From contig NZ_JAJPWV010000001.1 of NCBI RefSeq assembly GCF_021215455.1, positions 682,001 to 746,000 of the forward strand: DNA of 64,000 nucleotides, in the 5' to 3' direction. The stretch comes from Mucilaginibacter roseus (lineage in GTDB: Bacteria > Bacteroidota > Bacteroidia > Sphingobacteriales > Sphingobacteriaceae). The notes under the pieces are model-generated. The model saw nothing but the letters and a program-made list of their open reading frames with translations, searched no databases and had not been told where the DNA came from. Below are positions 1 to 11,428 of this stretch, one piece after another. Both the position numbers and the translations under genes were made by a program. Positions within the stretch are counted from its first letter, which is position 1, and every line of letters begins with the position of its first letter.

Positions 1-129
1 ATAAAAAATTCCGTTTAGTTTTAACAATTGTGGATTTTTGGTCATAAATCGCACATTTAAAAAGATTTAACTTGCAGAGGGAATCTGTTGTATTTAACGG
101 AATAAACGAGTGGTTTTATTGCACTTTAG

Positions 130-2016
130 TTAACTTTTAGGTAATGATATTTTAAAAGTTGTGCCAAGGTTTACCGCACTTTCAACTTCTATCTTTCCGC
201 CCATGGCCTCAATTTGATTTTTTGTTATAAAAAGCCCTATTCCACGGGCATCGGCATTGCCATGAAACGTTTTGTACATGCCGAATAAATCATTACCATG
301 TTTACTCATGTCGATGCCTATCCCGTTGTCCGTAATGGTTAAATAGTCTTTATGCTGGCAGTTCGTCAAATTAACCTGTATAAGTGGTTTTCGGTCAGCA
401 CTGCGGTATTTTATAGCATTGGTCAAAAAGTTTAACAGTATGCTTTCGAGGTATGCCGGATGGAAGTAGATGTTGGCATCCGGAGCTACATTGTTTTCGA
501 TGGTAACATCATATCGTATTATATCAGGTGTTAATGTTTCAATGGTTTTTTGAACATACTCATAAAGATTTACGGGTGTTTTTTGAAGGTGACGGTTAGC
601 CTGTATTGATACTACATCGTTAAGGTTAAGTATCGTTTCGTTAAGCTGGTTAGATACGCTTTCCAGCAATTGCAGGTATTCCTGTTTTTCTTCATTGCTG
701 GTATTTGGGTCGTTCACTAATTCAATCAGCGACTGAAAATTACCGGAGTGCGTGCGCAGGTTGTGCGATACGATATAAGCGAAGTTGAGCAACCTGTTAT
801 TTTGATCGCCAACTATATCCAGGGTTTCCTGTATGCGGCGGTGCTGTAGTTTTTTCTCAGTGATATCATATACGTGCGACACAAAATGCAGCGGATTGCC
901 GTCACTATCGCGAACAATGGATACGCTAAGCAAAGCCCATACAATGTTGCCGTTTTTATGGAAATAACGCTTCTCCATTTCATATTTAGGGATGTCGTCC
1001 TTAACAAGCTTTTCAAGCAGTTCAAGGTCAGCATCCAAATCCTCAGGGTGCGTAATTTCCTGGAAGGTAAGCTCACTGAATTCCTCGGGCGTGTACCCTA
1101 AACTATTGGCCAATGTGCCATTTACCTTTAACCATTTCCCTTCCGGCGATACCAGCGCCATTCCGGTGGGCGAATTTTCAAAAGCACTTTCAAACCTTTC
1201 TTCGCTGTTTTTAAGGTTGTGCCTCACGGCCACCTGTTCGCTTATGTCCTGAAGAGTGCCATATATTTTTGAGCACTGCCTGTCTTCAAATTCAGCATGC
1301 GCAATAATGCGTACCCATACTTCCTTACCATGCTGGCTTACCATGATGGTCTCCACATCGAATGATTCGCCTGTCTCCACTATGTTTGAGAACGCCTCGT
1401 GCATCAGTGTTTGGCAACGGCCCGGCTTATACATGTTGTACATCACACTTACGGTCGGTGTATAATCAATATCGGCACCGTAAAGTTGTTTGGTTACCTG
1501 TGTCCAGGCCAGTGTATTATTTTCGATATCTATTTCCCAACCGCCAAGCTTTATACTTAGGTTGGTTTTGTTTAGCAGATCCTTGTTGTTGGTAAGCTCC
1601 TGTTCGGCCAGAACGTGCCGGGTTACATCAACGTTTATGCCTACCAGGCGAGTAGGACGGTTTTCTGCGTCGTGCTCAACAACATTGCCCTTGCAGTTTA
1701 TCCAGCGTACGCTGCCATTGCGGTGCCAAAAGCGCGGCGTTATATTAAAGGGTTTTGCACCGCCTTTTTCTATACTTTGGTTAATATGCCTGCGCACCAT
1801 ATCCCAATCGTCATCAAACACAAGTTTTTCCCAGCTATCAGGCAGTGGATGTTCGCTTTCATCATAGCCAAGCATTTTTTTGAATGAAAGGCTTGCGGTC
1901 CATTTTATATTAGGTATATCAAAATCCCAAAAACCGGCCAAATCATGGTCAGCTACAATTTTGTAAACATCATCCTTCATCTCTGTGCGGTTGGTGGCAA
2001 TAGCTAAAAATATCAC
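130..2016 (-). CDS. Soluble sensor histidine kinase with three PAS domains
   Basis: Cytoplasmic two-component histidine kinase of 628 residues with no membrane segment. Three PAS/PAC units lie at about residues 25-135, 150-262 and 272-392. The H-box (SHNLRTHSG, phospho-acceptor His about 418) and a HATPase domain follow, with N box (NFLTNAIKY, about 529), G1 (DNGIGI) and G2 (GIGLFI). The SHNLR form with Asn after His is a common variant in Bacteroidetes PAS kinases. The GTG at 2016 gives the longest frame, but ATG at 1980 starts just before the first PAS domain and is an equally good start. No response regulator is adjacent, so its partner and signal are unknown. Multi-PAS kinases sense redox state, ligands or light; the sequence does not say which. 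Confidence 0.9.
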   Translation of the reverse strand: MIFLAIATNRTEMKDDVYKIVADHDLAGFWDFDIPNIKWTASLSFKKMLGYDESEHPLPDSWEKLVFDDDWDMVRRHINQSIEKGGAKPFNITPRFWHRNGSVRWINCKGNVVEHDAENRPTRLVGINVDVTRHVLAEQELTNNKDLLNKTNLSIKLGGWEIDIENNTLAWTQVTKQLYGADIDYTPTVSVMYNMYKPGRCQTLMHEAFSNIVETGESFDVETIMVSQHGKEVWVRIIAHAEFEDRQCSKIYGTLQDISEQVAVRHNLKNSEERFESAFENSPTGMALVSPEGKWLKVNGTLANSLGYTPEEFSELTFQEITHPEDLDADLELLEKLVKDDIPKYEMEKRYFHKNGNIVWALLSVSIVRDSDGNPLHFVSHVYDITEKKLQHRRIQETLDIVGDQNNRLLNFAYIVSHNLRTHSGNFQSLIELVNDPNTSNEEKQEYLQLLESVSNQLNETILNLNDVVSIQANRHLQKTPVNLYEYVQKTIETLTPDIIRYDVTIENNVAPDANIYFHPAYLESILLNFLTNAIKYRSADRKPLIQVNLTNCQHKDYLTITDNGIGIDMSKHGNDLFGMYKTFHGNADARGIGLFITKNQIEAMGGKIEVESAVNLGTTFKISLPKS

Positions 2017-2153
2017 TTTATCGAATAGTATTTACTGGCTGCAATAACCCAGGTAAAATAATAATATTCTTAAAAGTTTTGAATGATTATAATAAAACGA
2101 TTTTTCAAATTTCTAATTGCAGTTTTAAGTATAATACTTTGCTATTTATGTAA

Positions 2154-3836
<1,683 letters not shown>

Positions 3837-3857
3837 TTAAAATATATATATAGGTTT

Positions 3858-3889
3858 AAAACCCTGCCGGCAAGCCTGTGCAGGGTTTT
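3858..3889 (+). terminator. Terminator of the ABC-F gene
   Basis: Perfect 10-bp arms (AAAACCCTGC, 3858-3867 and its complement, 3880-3889) followed by a T-run. The run continues directly into the -7 box of the next gene, so terminator and promoter abut. Confidence 0.8.
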
Positions 3890-3890
3890 T

Positions 3891-3898
3891 TATATTTG
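3891..3898 (+). promoter_or_regulatory. -7 promoter box of the helicase gene
   Basis: TATATTTG, matching TAnnTTTG, only 4 bases before the GTG start at 3903. Transcription from it would give a leaderless or near-leaderless mRNA. Confidence 0.5.
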
Positions 3899-3902
3899 TT
3901 GC

Positions 3903-5330
3903 GTGTCGTCAATCCAAAACATACAAAAGGCCTTTCCGTTTGAGCCTACCGAACAGCAGAATGAGCTGTTTGGTGTATTGCATCGCTTTTTGCTAAGCGA
4001 TGATGGTGATGAGTGCTTTATTTTAAAAGGTTACGCCGGCACAGGTAAAACCACTATTGTGGGAGCTTTAGTAAAAGCATTGCGAAGCTACAATTACAAG
4101 TATGTGTTACTTGCGCCCACGGGCAGGGCAGCTAAGGTGATCACTGGTTACTCAGGCCGTAAGGCTTACACTATCCACAAGCGCATATACCGAAAAAAAT
4201 CAGCATTAAATGTTGATGAAGGTTTTAGCCTTGGTGAAAATATGGCCAGCAATACCATATTTATTGTGGATGAGGCATCCATGATTTCCGACGAAGCGGG
4301 CGGCAACAACTACCGGTCGTTATTGTATGATCTGGTTAATTATGTTTACAATACCAATAATTGTAAGCTGATGCTGGTTGGTGATACAGCGCAGCTGCCG
4401 CCGGTTGGCTCAGCTGATAGTCCGGCGTTGGATATACCTTTGATGAAAGACCGTTTTGGCCTTGCCATATTCAGCTACGAGCTTACAGATGTGTTGCGGC
4501 AGCAAAAAAACTCCGGCATATTGTATAACGTAACCAATGTACGCAACCAAATACGTTTAGAGGATACACGCATGCCACGCATTACCACAAAAGGGTACAA
4601 GGACGTGTTCCGGATGGGTAGCGACAGGCTTGAGGATGGCCTCAACTATGCCTATAGTAAATATGGCGACGACAGCACCTTGATTATCTGCCGGTCAAAC
4701 AAAAACGCTAACTTATACAACCGACAGATCCGTGGCCGCATCCTTTGGCGCGAAGAGGAACTTACCGGCGGAGACCAGGTAATGGTGGTAAAGAACAATT
4801 ACTTTTGGCTTAAGGACCAGGAAGAGGGTAGTACGGGCTTTATTGCCAACGGCGATATCGCGCGTGTTCGTAAAGTCCGCAATATTGAAGAGTTGTATGG
4901 ATTCAGGTTTGCTAATGTGCAGTTGGAGTTTATTGATTACGCTGAAGACCCTATAATTGAATGTAAGGTTTTGCTGGATACCCTTTATTCAGAAGCGCCG
5001 GCACTGTTACCTGCCGATCAAAAACGGTTTTATACCGAGGTAATGAAAGATTACGTGCACATTCACGGCAAGCGTGCGCAGCACGAGGAGTTGAAGCTTA
5101 ACCCTTACTATAACGCTTTACAAATAAAATTCGCTTATGCCATTACTTGCCATAAAGCACAAGGCGGGCAATGGCCGGCTGTTTTTGTTGACCAGGGATT
5201 TTTGACCGAAGAAATGGTAAATACCGATTTTTTGCGCTGGTTTTATACCGCTTGCACCCGCGCCACGGATGAGCTTTACTTGGTCAACTTTAATGAGAAG
5301 TTCTTCGGTATCAATGACTCGGCTGATTAG
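3903..5330 (+). CDS. SF1B DNA helicase, RecD/Pif1/Dda-like
   Basis: ATP-dependent DNA helicase/exonuclease-alpha-like protein of 475 residues (COG0507 type). Visible motifs: motif I (GYAGTGKTT, 43-51), motif II (DEAS, 123-126), motif III (GDTAQLPPVG, 160-169), a UvrD_C_2-type C-terminal segment with motif V (TCHKAQGGQW, about 420) and motif VI (ACTRATDELYLV, about 455). It unwinds DNA 5' to 3' by family analogy, and the exact pathway is not shown here. It starts with GTG, with a -7 box immediately upstream. Its 3' end overlaps the convergent histidine kinase gene by 20 bp (5311-5330), so the two genes share their terminal codons on opposite strands. Confidence 0.9.
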   Translation: MSSIQNIQKAFPFEPTEQQNELFGVLHRFLLSDDGDECFILKGYAGTGKTTIVGALVKALRSYNYKYVLLAPTGRAAKVITGYSGRKAYTIHKRIYRKKSALNVDEGFSLGENMASNTIFIVDEASMISDEAGGNNYRSLLYDLVNYVYNTNNCKLMLVGDTAQLPPVGSADSPALDIPLMKDRFGLAIFSYELTDVLRQQKNSGILYNVTNVRNQIRLEDTRMPRITTKGYKDVFRMGSDRLEDGLNYAYSKYGDDSTLIICRSNKNANLYNRQIRGRILWREEELTGGDQVMVVKNNYFWLKDQEEGSTGFIANGDIARVRKVRNIEELYGFRFANVQLEFIDYAEDPIIECKVLLDTLYSEAPALLPADQKRFYTEVMKDYVHIHGKRAQHEELKLNPYYNALQIKFAYAITCHKAQGGQWPAVFVDQGFLTEEMVNTDFLRWFYTACTRATDELYLVNFNEKFFGINDSAD

Positions 5331-6771
5331 CGCTTTTGGGTAAGTGAATGGTAAATGTAGAACCCTGGCCTACTATACTTTTAACTTCAATTTTACCGAT
5401 ATGCCGCTCAACTATTTGCTTTACTATACTCAAGCCAAGCCCAGTAGAGTGTTCACCCCGTAAACCGCTGCGCCCTGCTTTTGAAAACCGATCAAAAATA
5501 TTGGGCAATATAGCATCGGGTATGCCAACGCCATGATCAATAACTTCAATCTTTAACGCGGCTGAATCGGCGGATAATGCTATTTCAATTGCATCGCTAT
5601 CCTTTGAAAATTTTGCGGCATTGCTTACCAGGTTATCTATCACTCGCTGAAACTTTTCAGGGTTTATATCTGCAAAGGCCTGTTGAGGCGATCCTTTAAA
5701 AACTATATGATTAGGAATGTTAGGCGTTTGATTCCATAGATCGGTAAGATTTTTCAGGAAGCCGTTCATCTCTGTACTTTTAACAGTAAATTCTGTATCC
5801 GTATCATTACGGGCGCTTTCCAATAAATCGTTGATGATCGATCTGGCTTTCCGGCACGATTGCTTTACCATGTGGATGTTTTCCAGCGTGTCGTTATCAA
5901 CGGCATCCATCTCCATCAGCATCGCTACCGATTCGATTGCCGCAATGGGGTTGCGCAGGTCATGCGCCACCATTCCCAACACCTCTGTTTTAAAGTTGCT
6001 GGCCTGCGCAATTTCCCGGTTTTGCTTATTGATCTCTACCAACTGTAAAAAGTGGTTGGCCTTGTAATTAAAATTATACCGCGACATTAAAAAGAAGCCG
6101 AGCAGCAAAATGCAACATATCAGTTCATTATATAATATTTCGGTAGGGCTGTGTGATAGTGCGGTTATCAACAGGGTAAACACTGAGCCTGTAACCAAAG
6201 TAATAAACATGGTTTGCCCATATTCAAACACGCAGATGATGCTTATAACCGTCAGCGCGATCATAAACATGATCAGGTTATCGCTGGGTATATAAGTAAC
6301 GATAAAGCTGGAAGCCATCCCGCTCAGGATGATGTATAAGGCAAAGATGACCGTGAAGACCGACATTTGAGTTGTAGCCTTACGTAAAACCCGTGCCTGT
6401 TTGTGTAAGGCCGTAACGCTCAAATAAAATAACGGCGCAGCAAAAATGTGTATCCAGTTGCTTACATTAAATTCCGGAAAGTTTTGGATTCGTGTAAGGC
6501 TGGTTGGAAATGCAGTAATAAACACACGGAAGATTACATTTAATGCAAAAAATATTAGGCAGAGTTTTTTGATACTCTTCAAATTCTGCAGCATATAATA
6601 GTTCCGGAACTGTGCACGGCTTTTAACGGTTACCGTGCCGGCTATATCAACATCCAAAGCGTAATGTATAATTTGGTCAGCACCCCAAATGTAACAAAAA
6701 TATTGCACAGCAAGCAATATCACAAAACCTGAATTATTGACTGATGTTATTATTAAAAATACCCTTTGCAA
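5311..6771 (-). CDS. Membrane-bound sensor histidine kinase
   Basis: Inner-membrane histidine kinase of about 486 residues. The N-terminal part (about 10-235) carries several hydrophobic helices (roughly six) and no obvious periplasmic domain, resembling membrane-embedded sensor modules. HisKA follows with H-box VAHDLRNP (His about 270), then HATPase with N box (NLVSNAAKFS, about 380-389), G1 (DHGVGIP) and G2 (STGLGLSIV, about 442). The TTG at 6771 is the longest start, and no in-frame ATG exists before the first helix, so the start is uncertain. The last 20 bp overlap the helicase gene on the other strand. No receiver gene is next to it. Confidence 0.85.
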   Translation of the reverse strand: MQRVFLIITSVNNSGFVILLAVQYFCYIWGADQIIHYALDVDIAGTVTVKSRAQFRNYYMLQNLKSIKKLCLIFFALNVIFRVFITAFPTSLTRIQNFPEFNVSNWIHIFAAPLFYLSVTALHKQARVLRKATTQMSVFTVIFALYIILSGMASSFIVTYIPSDNLIMFMIALTVISIICVFEYGQTMFITLVTGSVFTLLITALSHSPTEILYNELICCILLLGFFLMSRYNFNYKANHFLQLVEINKQNREIAQASNFKTEVLGMVAHDLRNPIAAIESVAMLMEMDAVDNDTLENIHMVKQSCRKARSIINDLLESARNDTDTEFTVKSTEMNGFLKNLTDLWNQTPNIPNHIVFKGSPQQAFADINPEKFQRVIDNLVSNAAKFSKDSDAIEIALSADSAALKIEVIDHGVGIPDAILPNIFDRFSKAGRSGLRGEHSTGLGLSIVKQIVERHIGKIEVKSIVGQGSTFTIHLPKSANQPSH

Positions 6772-6858
6772 AAGACAAAAAGGCGGTTTTGATTGAATTA
6801 AGCCGACATTTTTTCAGCTTTTGGGTATTGGTAAACTATTTGAATAACACTTACCGCT

Positions 6859-9471
6859 ATGAATTTTAACAACTTTACCATAAAAGCTCAGGAAGCTGTA
6901 CAAAAGGCTTCGGAGATTGCCACCGGTAATCAGCAGCAGGCTATTGAGAATGCGCACCTGCTGAAAGCATTACTGCTGGTTGATGAAAACGTTATCAGTT
7001 ATTTATTAAAAAAGCTTAACGTTAACCTTAACAGGCTTGGCGATGTGCTGGATCAGCAAATAGCTTCGTTCCCGAAGGTGAGCGGCAGCAATATATATTT
7101 ATCATCAGATGCTAACAGCGCTTTGCAAAAAGCCCAGGGATACCTGAAGGAGTTTAAGGACGATTTTGTGTCGGTTGAGCATATTTTGCTCGGTATCCTG
7201 GCATCTAATGATAAAACTTCGGGCGCGCTAAAGGATGCCGGCGTAAACGAAAAGGATCTTAAAAAGGCTATCGTCGCGCTTCGTGGCGATAATAAGGTTA
7301 CTGATCAAAATGCCGAAGCTACCTATAACGCGCTTAACAAATACGCCCGCAACCTGAATGAGTATGCCGAGTCGGGCAAGCTTGACCCGGTAATAGGCAG
7401 GGATGAAGAGATACGCCGTGTGATACAGATACTATCGCGCCGTACTAAAAACAATCCGGTACTGGTAGGCGAACCAGGGGTAGGTAAAACCGCCATTGCC
7501 GAGGGTATCGCTTTCCGTATTATAAAAGGCGACGTACCCGAAAGTTTGAAGACCAAAACTGTTTACTCATTAGATATGGGCGCGCTCGTAGCAGGCGCTA
7601 AATACAAAGGTGAGTTTGAGGAACGCCTTAAAGCTGTAGTAAAAGAGGTGGTACAAAGCGATGGTGAGATCATCCTGTTTATTGATGAGATACACACTTT
7701 GGTTGGAGCTGGCGGCGGCGAGGGCGCTATGGACGCGGCCAACATTCTGAAACCGGCCCTTGCCCGTGGCGAATTGATGGCCATTGGTGCTACTACGCTT
7801 AATGAGTACCAGAAATATGTGGAGAAGGATAAAGCTCTTGAACGCCGTTTTCAAAAGGTTAATGTAGATGAACCCGATCCGCAGGACGCGATCTCCATTC
7901 TTCGTGGATTAAAGGAGCGTTATGAGCAGCACCACAAAGTGCACATTAAGGACGAGGCGATTATTGCCGCTGTTGAAATGTCGCAACGTTATATATCCGA
8001 CAGGTTTTTGCCGGATAAAGCTATCGACCTGATGGATGAGGCCGCGAGTAAACTGCGCCTCGAAATGGATTCGGTACCGGAAGCGGTTGATGAACTTGAG
8101 CGCCGCATTATGCAGTTAGAGATCGAGCGTGAGGCCATCAAACGCGAAAAAGATGAAAAAAAGGTAGCCGAGCTGAGCGAAGAGATTGCCAACTTGAGTG
8201 CCGACCGTGATTCCATCCGCGCTAAATGGCAAAGCGAGAAAGATTTGGTAGACAGCATTAACCAAAAGGTTGAACAGATAGAAAACTTTAAGCTGGAAGC
8301 CGACCAGGCCGAGCGTGCCGGTGATTACGGTAAGGTAGCAGAGTTACGTTACGGCCGTATCCGTGAAACACAAGATGAAGTTGAAAAACTGAAGATTGAA
8401 CTTCAAAAACAACAGGTGGACAGCCGTATGCTGAAAGAAGAAGTTACCGCCGATGATATTGCCGGTGTAGTTTCCCGCTGGACAGGCATCCCTGTTTCAA
8501 AGATGATACAGAGCGAACGTGAAAAACTGTTGCATCTGGAAGAGGAACTACACAAACGTGTAGCCGGTCAGGAAGAAGCTATTGAGGCTATCAGCGATGC
8601 TATACGCCGCAGCCGTGCCGGTTTGCAGGATAAACGTAAGCCAATCGGGTCGTTCATCTTTTTAGGTACTACAGGCGTTGGTAAAACAGAATTGGCTAAA
8701 GCATTGGCTGAGTTCCTGTTCAACGATGAAAGTGCCCTGGTACGTATTGATATGAGCGAATACCAGGAACGCCACGCGGTATCACGCTTAATAGGAGCGC
8801 CTCCGGGCTACGTGGGTTATGATGAAGGCGGACAGTTAACGGAAGCCGTACGCCGCAAACCATACAGCGTAGTATTGCTGGATGAGATAGAGAAAGCGCA
8901 CCCGGATGTATTTAATATATTGTTGCAGGTGTTGGATGATGGCCGTTTAACGGACAACAAAGGCCGTGTGGTAAACTTTAAGAATACTATTATCATCATG
9001 ACCTCGAACATCGGTTCAAATATTATCCAGGAAAACTTTACTAACCTGGATGATGACCGCGAGGAGATCATCGCCAAAACCAAGAACCAGCTGTTTGAAT
9101 TGCTGCGTGTAACTATAAGGCCGGAGTTTTTAAACCGGATTGACGAGATCATCATGTTTACCCCGCTTAACCGCGATGAGATAGCTGATATTGTTAAACT
9201 GCAATTCAGGCAGGTACAGCAAACACTCGCCGAAATGAGCATTAACATCGAAGCGTCAGACGAGGCGCTTGATTGGCTGGCACAATTGGGTTACGATCCG
9301 CAGTTTGGTGCACGTCCGCTTAAACGGGTAATTCAGAAAAAAATACTGAACGAGTTATCTAAACAAATACTCGCAGGTAAAGTGGATAAAGACAGCACCA
9401 TTAAGCTGGATATGTTTGATAACCAGTTTGTGTTTTTAAATACCAAACAAGCCGACGAGGTTGACGGATAA
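6859..9471 (+). CDS. clpB: ATP-dependent disaggregase ClpB
   Basis: Hexameric AAA+ chaperone that extracts and refolds aggregated proteins with DnaK/DnaJ/GrpE. The 870 residues match full-length ClpB. Clp-N repeats lie at about 1-145, and NBD1 has Walker A GEPGVGKT (204-211). The long coiled-coil middle domain (about 400-530) distinguishes ClpB from ClpA, ClpC and ClpX. NBD2 has Walker A GTTGVGKT (about 605-612), Walker B ([11 protein letters not shown]) and the Arg-rich C-terminal subdomain ([11 protein letters not shown]). ATG at 6859 gives the standard [13 protein letters not shown] start. Upstream no TAnnTTTG box or CIRCE-type repeat was recognised, so heat regulation cannot be read from this DNA. 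Confidence 0.97.
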   Translation: MNFNNFTIKAQEAVQKASEIATGNQQQAIENAHLLKALLLVDENVISYLLKKLNVNLNRLGDVLDQQIASFPKVSGSNIYLSSDANSALQKAQGYLKEFKDDFVSVEHILLGILASNDKTSGALKDAGVNEKDLKKAIVALRGDNKVTDQNAEATYNALNKYARNLNEYAESGKLDPVIGRDEEIRRVIQILSRRTKNNPVLVGEPGVGKTAIAEGIAFRIIKGDVPESLKTKTVYSLDMGALVAGAKYKGEFEERLKAVVKEVVQSDGEIILFIDEIHTLVGAGGGEGAMDAANILKPALARGELMAIGATTLNEYQKYVEKDKALERRFQKVNVDEPDPQDAISILRGLKERYEQHHKVHIKDEAIIAAVEMSQRYISDRFLPDKAIDLMDEAASKLRLEMDSVPEAVDELERRIMQLEIEREAIKREKDEKKVAELSEEIANLSADRDSIRAKWQSEKDLVDSINQKVEQIENFKLEADQAERAGDYGKVAELRYGRIRETQDEVEKLKIELQKQQVDSRMLKEEVTADDIAGVVSRWTGIPVSKMIQSEREKLLHLEEELHKRVAGQEEAIEAISDAIRRSRAGLQDKRKPIGSFIFLGTTGVGKTELAKALAEFLFNDESALVRIDMSEYQERHAVSRLIGAPPGYVGYDEGGQLTEAVRRKPYSVVLLDEIEKAHPDVFNILLQVLDDGRLTDNKGRVVNFKNTIIIMTSNIGSNIIQENFTNLDDDREEIIAKTKNQLFELLRVTIRPEFLNRIDEIIMFTPLNRDEIADIVKLQFRQVQQTLAEMSINIEASDEALDWLAQLGYDPQFGARPLKRVIQKKILNELSKQILAGKVDKDSTIKLDMFDNQFVFLNTKQADEVDG

Positions 9472-9560
9472 TGGTTTGCCCGGCAGATGTTAAATAATGT
9501 TAACGCATTAAACCGTTTGCCGTGCTTATAATCAAACAAACATAATAACTCCATCATATA

Positions 9561-9592
9561 GTAAAAGAGCTGCTTACGGGCGGCTCTTTTAC
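9561..9592 (+). terminator. Terminator between clpB and rluA-like gene
   Basis: Ten-base arms (GTAAAAGAGC, 9561-9570 and its complement, 9583-9592) around a 12-base loop. The arm includes its own T-run on either strand. Confidence 0.65.
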
Positions 9593-9603
9593 ATTTAAAA
9601 CCT

Positions 9604-9611
9604 TACTTTTG
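9604..9611 (+). promoter_or_regulatory. -7 promoter box of the RluA-like gene
   Basis: TACTTTTG matches TAnnTTTG. The TTG that would begin the longest frame (9609) is part of this box, which argues that translation starts at ATG 9621. Confidence 0.55.
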
Positions 9612-9620
9612 CAGCTTGTT

Positions 9621-10346
9621 ATGAAAATACCCAAGTTTGCCGACCAGATACTTTTTGAAAACGACGATGTGATTGTGGTAAACAAGCCGCCTTTTATCAG
9701 TTCGCTTGATGAGCGGGGAGAGGGTAGCAGTGAGATCAGTATGCTGCGCCTGGCCAAAGCTTACAGTGACGATGCGCAAATATGCCACCGTTTAGATAAG
9801 GAAACATCCGGAGCTTTAATATTTGCCAAACATCCCGAGGCATACCGTTGGGTGTCCATGCAGTTTGAGCGCCGTAAGGTGAAAAAGGTTTACCACGCGG
9901 TTATTGATGGCACGCATGTATTTGAAGATTTACAAATTGATCTGCCGATACTAAACGTAGGCAAAGGCAGTGTAACCATCAGCAGGCAAGAGGGTAAAGC
10001 CGCCGAGACCTGGTTCAATTCATTAAAATACTATAAGCATTACACACTGGTAGAATGCCGCCCGGTAACCGGCCGTATGCACCAAATCCGTATACATTTG
10101 GCCACGCAACGCGCCTCGATAGCAGGGGATGATATGTATAAAGGTCAGCCGGTGTTTTTATCTAAGCTAAAACGTAAATACCATTTAGGTAAAGATCAGG
10201 AAGAGCAGCCTATCATGAAGCGCTTTGCCCTGCACGCTTATGAGGTGACTTTCAAATTGATGAATGGTGAAGATATAACCATTCATGCTCCATATCCTAA
10301 AGACTTTGAAACGCTGTTGAAGTTGTTGGATAAGTTTGATAGTTGA
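9621..10346 (+). CDS. RluA-family pseudouridine synthase
   Basis: Isomerises uridine to pseudouridine in rRNA or tRNA. The 241-residue protein has the RluA catalytic motif HRLDKETSG (about 56-64, Asp59 the nucleophile), the substrate-loop segment (CRPVTGRMHQIRIHL, about 150) and no S4 domain. It is short compared with RluD-type enzymes, closer to RluA or RluC-core forms. The start was placed at ATG 9621 because the upstream TTG lies inside the -7 box. The target nucleotide cannot be predicted. Monocistronic, with a repeat patch after its stop. Confidence 0.9.
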   Translation: MKIPKFADQILFENDDVIVVNKPPFISSLDERGEGSSEISMLRLAKAYSDDAQICHRLDKETSGALIFAKHPEAYRWVSMQFERRKVKKVYHAVIDGTHVFEDLQIDLPILNVGKGSVTISRQEGKAAETWFNSLKYYKHYTLVECRPVTGRMHQIRIHLATQRASIAGDDMYKGQPVFLSKLKRKYHLGKDQEEQPIMKRFALHAYEVTFKLMNGEDITIHAPYPKDFETLLKLLDKFDS

Positions 10347-10360
10347 TTACCTGTCCTTAA

Positions 10361-10384
10361 CTTCTTTTGTGCGAACAAAAGAAG
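10361..10384. repeat. Short perfect hairpin at start of a repeat patch
   Basis: Ten-base arms (CTTCTTTTGT, 10361-10370, and ACAAAAGAAG, 10375-10384) around GCGA. There is no T-run, so it is a poor terminator. The following GC-rich stretch to about 10490 has further partly complementary blocks (GTCCTGCC near 10409 and GGTAGGAC near 10465). It looks like a structured interspersed repeat rather than coding DNA. Confidence 0.5.
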
Positions 10385-10512
10385 CAAAAGTCGCCGGCTA
10401 CGTCCTGCCCGGTGAAAGTTTCTGCTTTGGCTAAGGCTGTGCTATTCCGGGCATTACTGATGCCGGTAGGACAGGTAATTCACGGTTTGTGCTTTTTCTT
10501 TTTTTTTAACTC

Positions 10513-10595
10513 TGTCATTTCGAGCGATAGCGAGAAATCTGCACGCGTTTAATGGTAAAGCGACAGATTTCTCCTCGTACCTTGTCGAAATGACA
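10513..10595. repeat. REP/MITE-like imperfect palindrome
   Basis: An 83-bp inverted repeat. The left arm (10513-10541) begins TGTCATTTCGAGCGATAG, and the right arm (10564-10595) ends with the complement CGAAATGACA. The arms match over the outer 12 and inner 11 or so bases, with a mismatched centre in each arm. Such palindromes with TGTCATTTCGA ends are common interspersed repeats in Bacteroidetes genomes. No coding capacity or transposase is present. Confidence 0.7.
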
Positions 10596-10640
10596 TAAAT
10601 AATTAAACTCTTTATTCTCATAAAAAGCACGTACAGAGGC

Positions 10641-11351
10641 TTACTGCCAAAACCCATGTGCTTTAATCTGGCCTGAGCCATAACCCTGGCCCCGTAAAGT
10701 TTTGCGCAGTTGCGCCACCATGGTTGAATTTCCGGCCAGGTAAAATATCGTATTTTCCAGGTTTTCTGATTGCTGCAGCAGCCACTTAATAAGCGAATGA
10801 TGGCCGAAATTATCGCCGCGCTCAACAGGTTGCAGCGGCGTTTTAAAATATTCGTTAAACAGATTACGGTTGGCACTATCACTCATTACCACCGCGCCCG
10901 AAAAACGGGTGGCAGGTTGTGTTAGCTGTTGTAACGCCAATAGATGGCCTATAGCGCTTTCATCGCCAAGGCAAATTATAGCCGAGGTATTTACAGGGTT
11001 ATGCTTCGTTGTTCCGATGCCTAAATACTCTATTTCATCGCCCTGTTTTAATTGTTTAGCCCATGTTGCGCCCGGCCCTTTGTGATTTACGTCGATGTAA
11101 AGCGTACAGGTTTGCGTTTCAGCATCCCAGGCAGATGGTGTATAATCGCGATAGGTAAATTCTGCAACTTTACATTTAATATGCTGTACCTCATTCCACT
11201 CCATATTGGCTGATGGCAGGTGTATATCAATTTCAATAATATCGTCGGTGCCCCACAACCGGCTTTCAAGCACATAACCTGTTTTTAAAAATTGGTTCTC
11301 TAATATTTGGGTAGCTTTCTTTTTTATGCGTGATAATAGTAATGCGCTCAT
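10641..11351 (-). CDS. Siderophore-interacting protein (FAD-dependent ferric-chelate reductase type)
   Basis: SIP/ViuB-family flavoreductase of 236 residues that probably releases iron from ferric siderophores in the cytoplasm. The N-terminal FAD-binding barrel holds the YRDYTP motif (about 68-73, equivalent to RxYT for FAD) and a DVNHKGPGATWA segment (about 87-98). The C-terminal part is a Rossmann-like NAD(P)H domain with GDESAIGHLLALQ (about 128-140) and FYLAGNST (about 203). ATG at 11351. The AraC regulator directly upstream runs in the same direction and may control it. No siderophore receptor or synthesis genes are nearby, so use of foreign siderophores is inference. Confidence 0.85.
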   Translation of the reverse strand: MSALLLSRIKKKATQILENQFLKTGYVLESRLWGTDDIIEIDIHLPSANMEWNEVQHIKCKVAEFTYRDYTPSAWDAETQTCTLYIDVNHKGPGATWAKQLKQGDEIEYLGIGTTKHNPVNTSAIICLGDESAIGHLLALQQLTQPATRFSGAVVMSDSANRNLFNEYFKTPLQPVERGDNFGHHSLIKWLLQQSENLENTIFYLAGNSTMVAQLRKTLRGQGYGSGQIKAHGFWQ

Positions 11352-11428
11352 TTTGTAAATGTTTAGTGCTTACAAAATAACGACAGGATTTATCTGCAGA
11401 AAATAGACAATGGTGGGTAAGTGTTGGA

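Noticed and set aside
1..129. AT-rich left edge of the window
   Set aside because: No gene, repeat or promoter could be recognised in these 129 bases.
10454..10882. Long minus-strand reading frame of 142 codons
   Set aside because: It overlaps the siderophore-interacting gene in another frame and runs through the palindromic repeat. No family resemblance.
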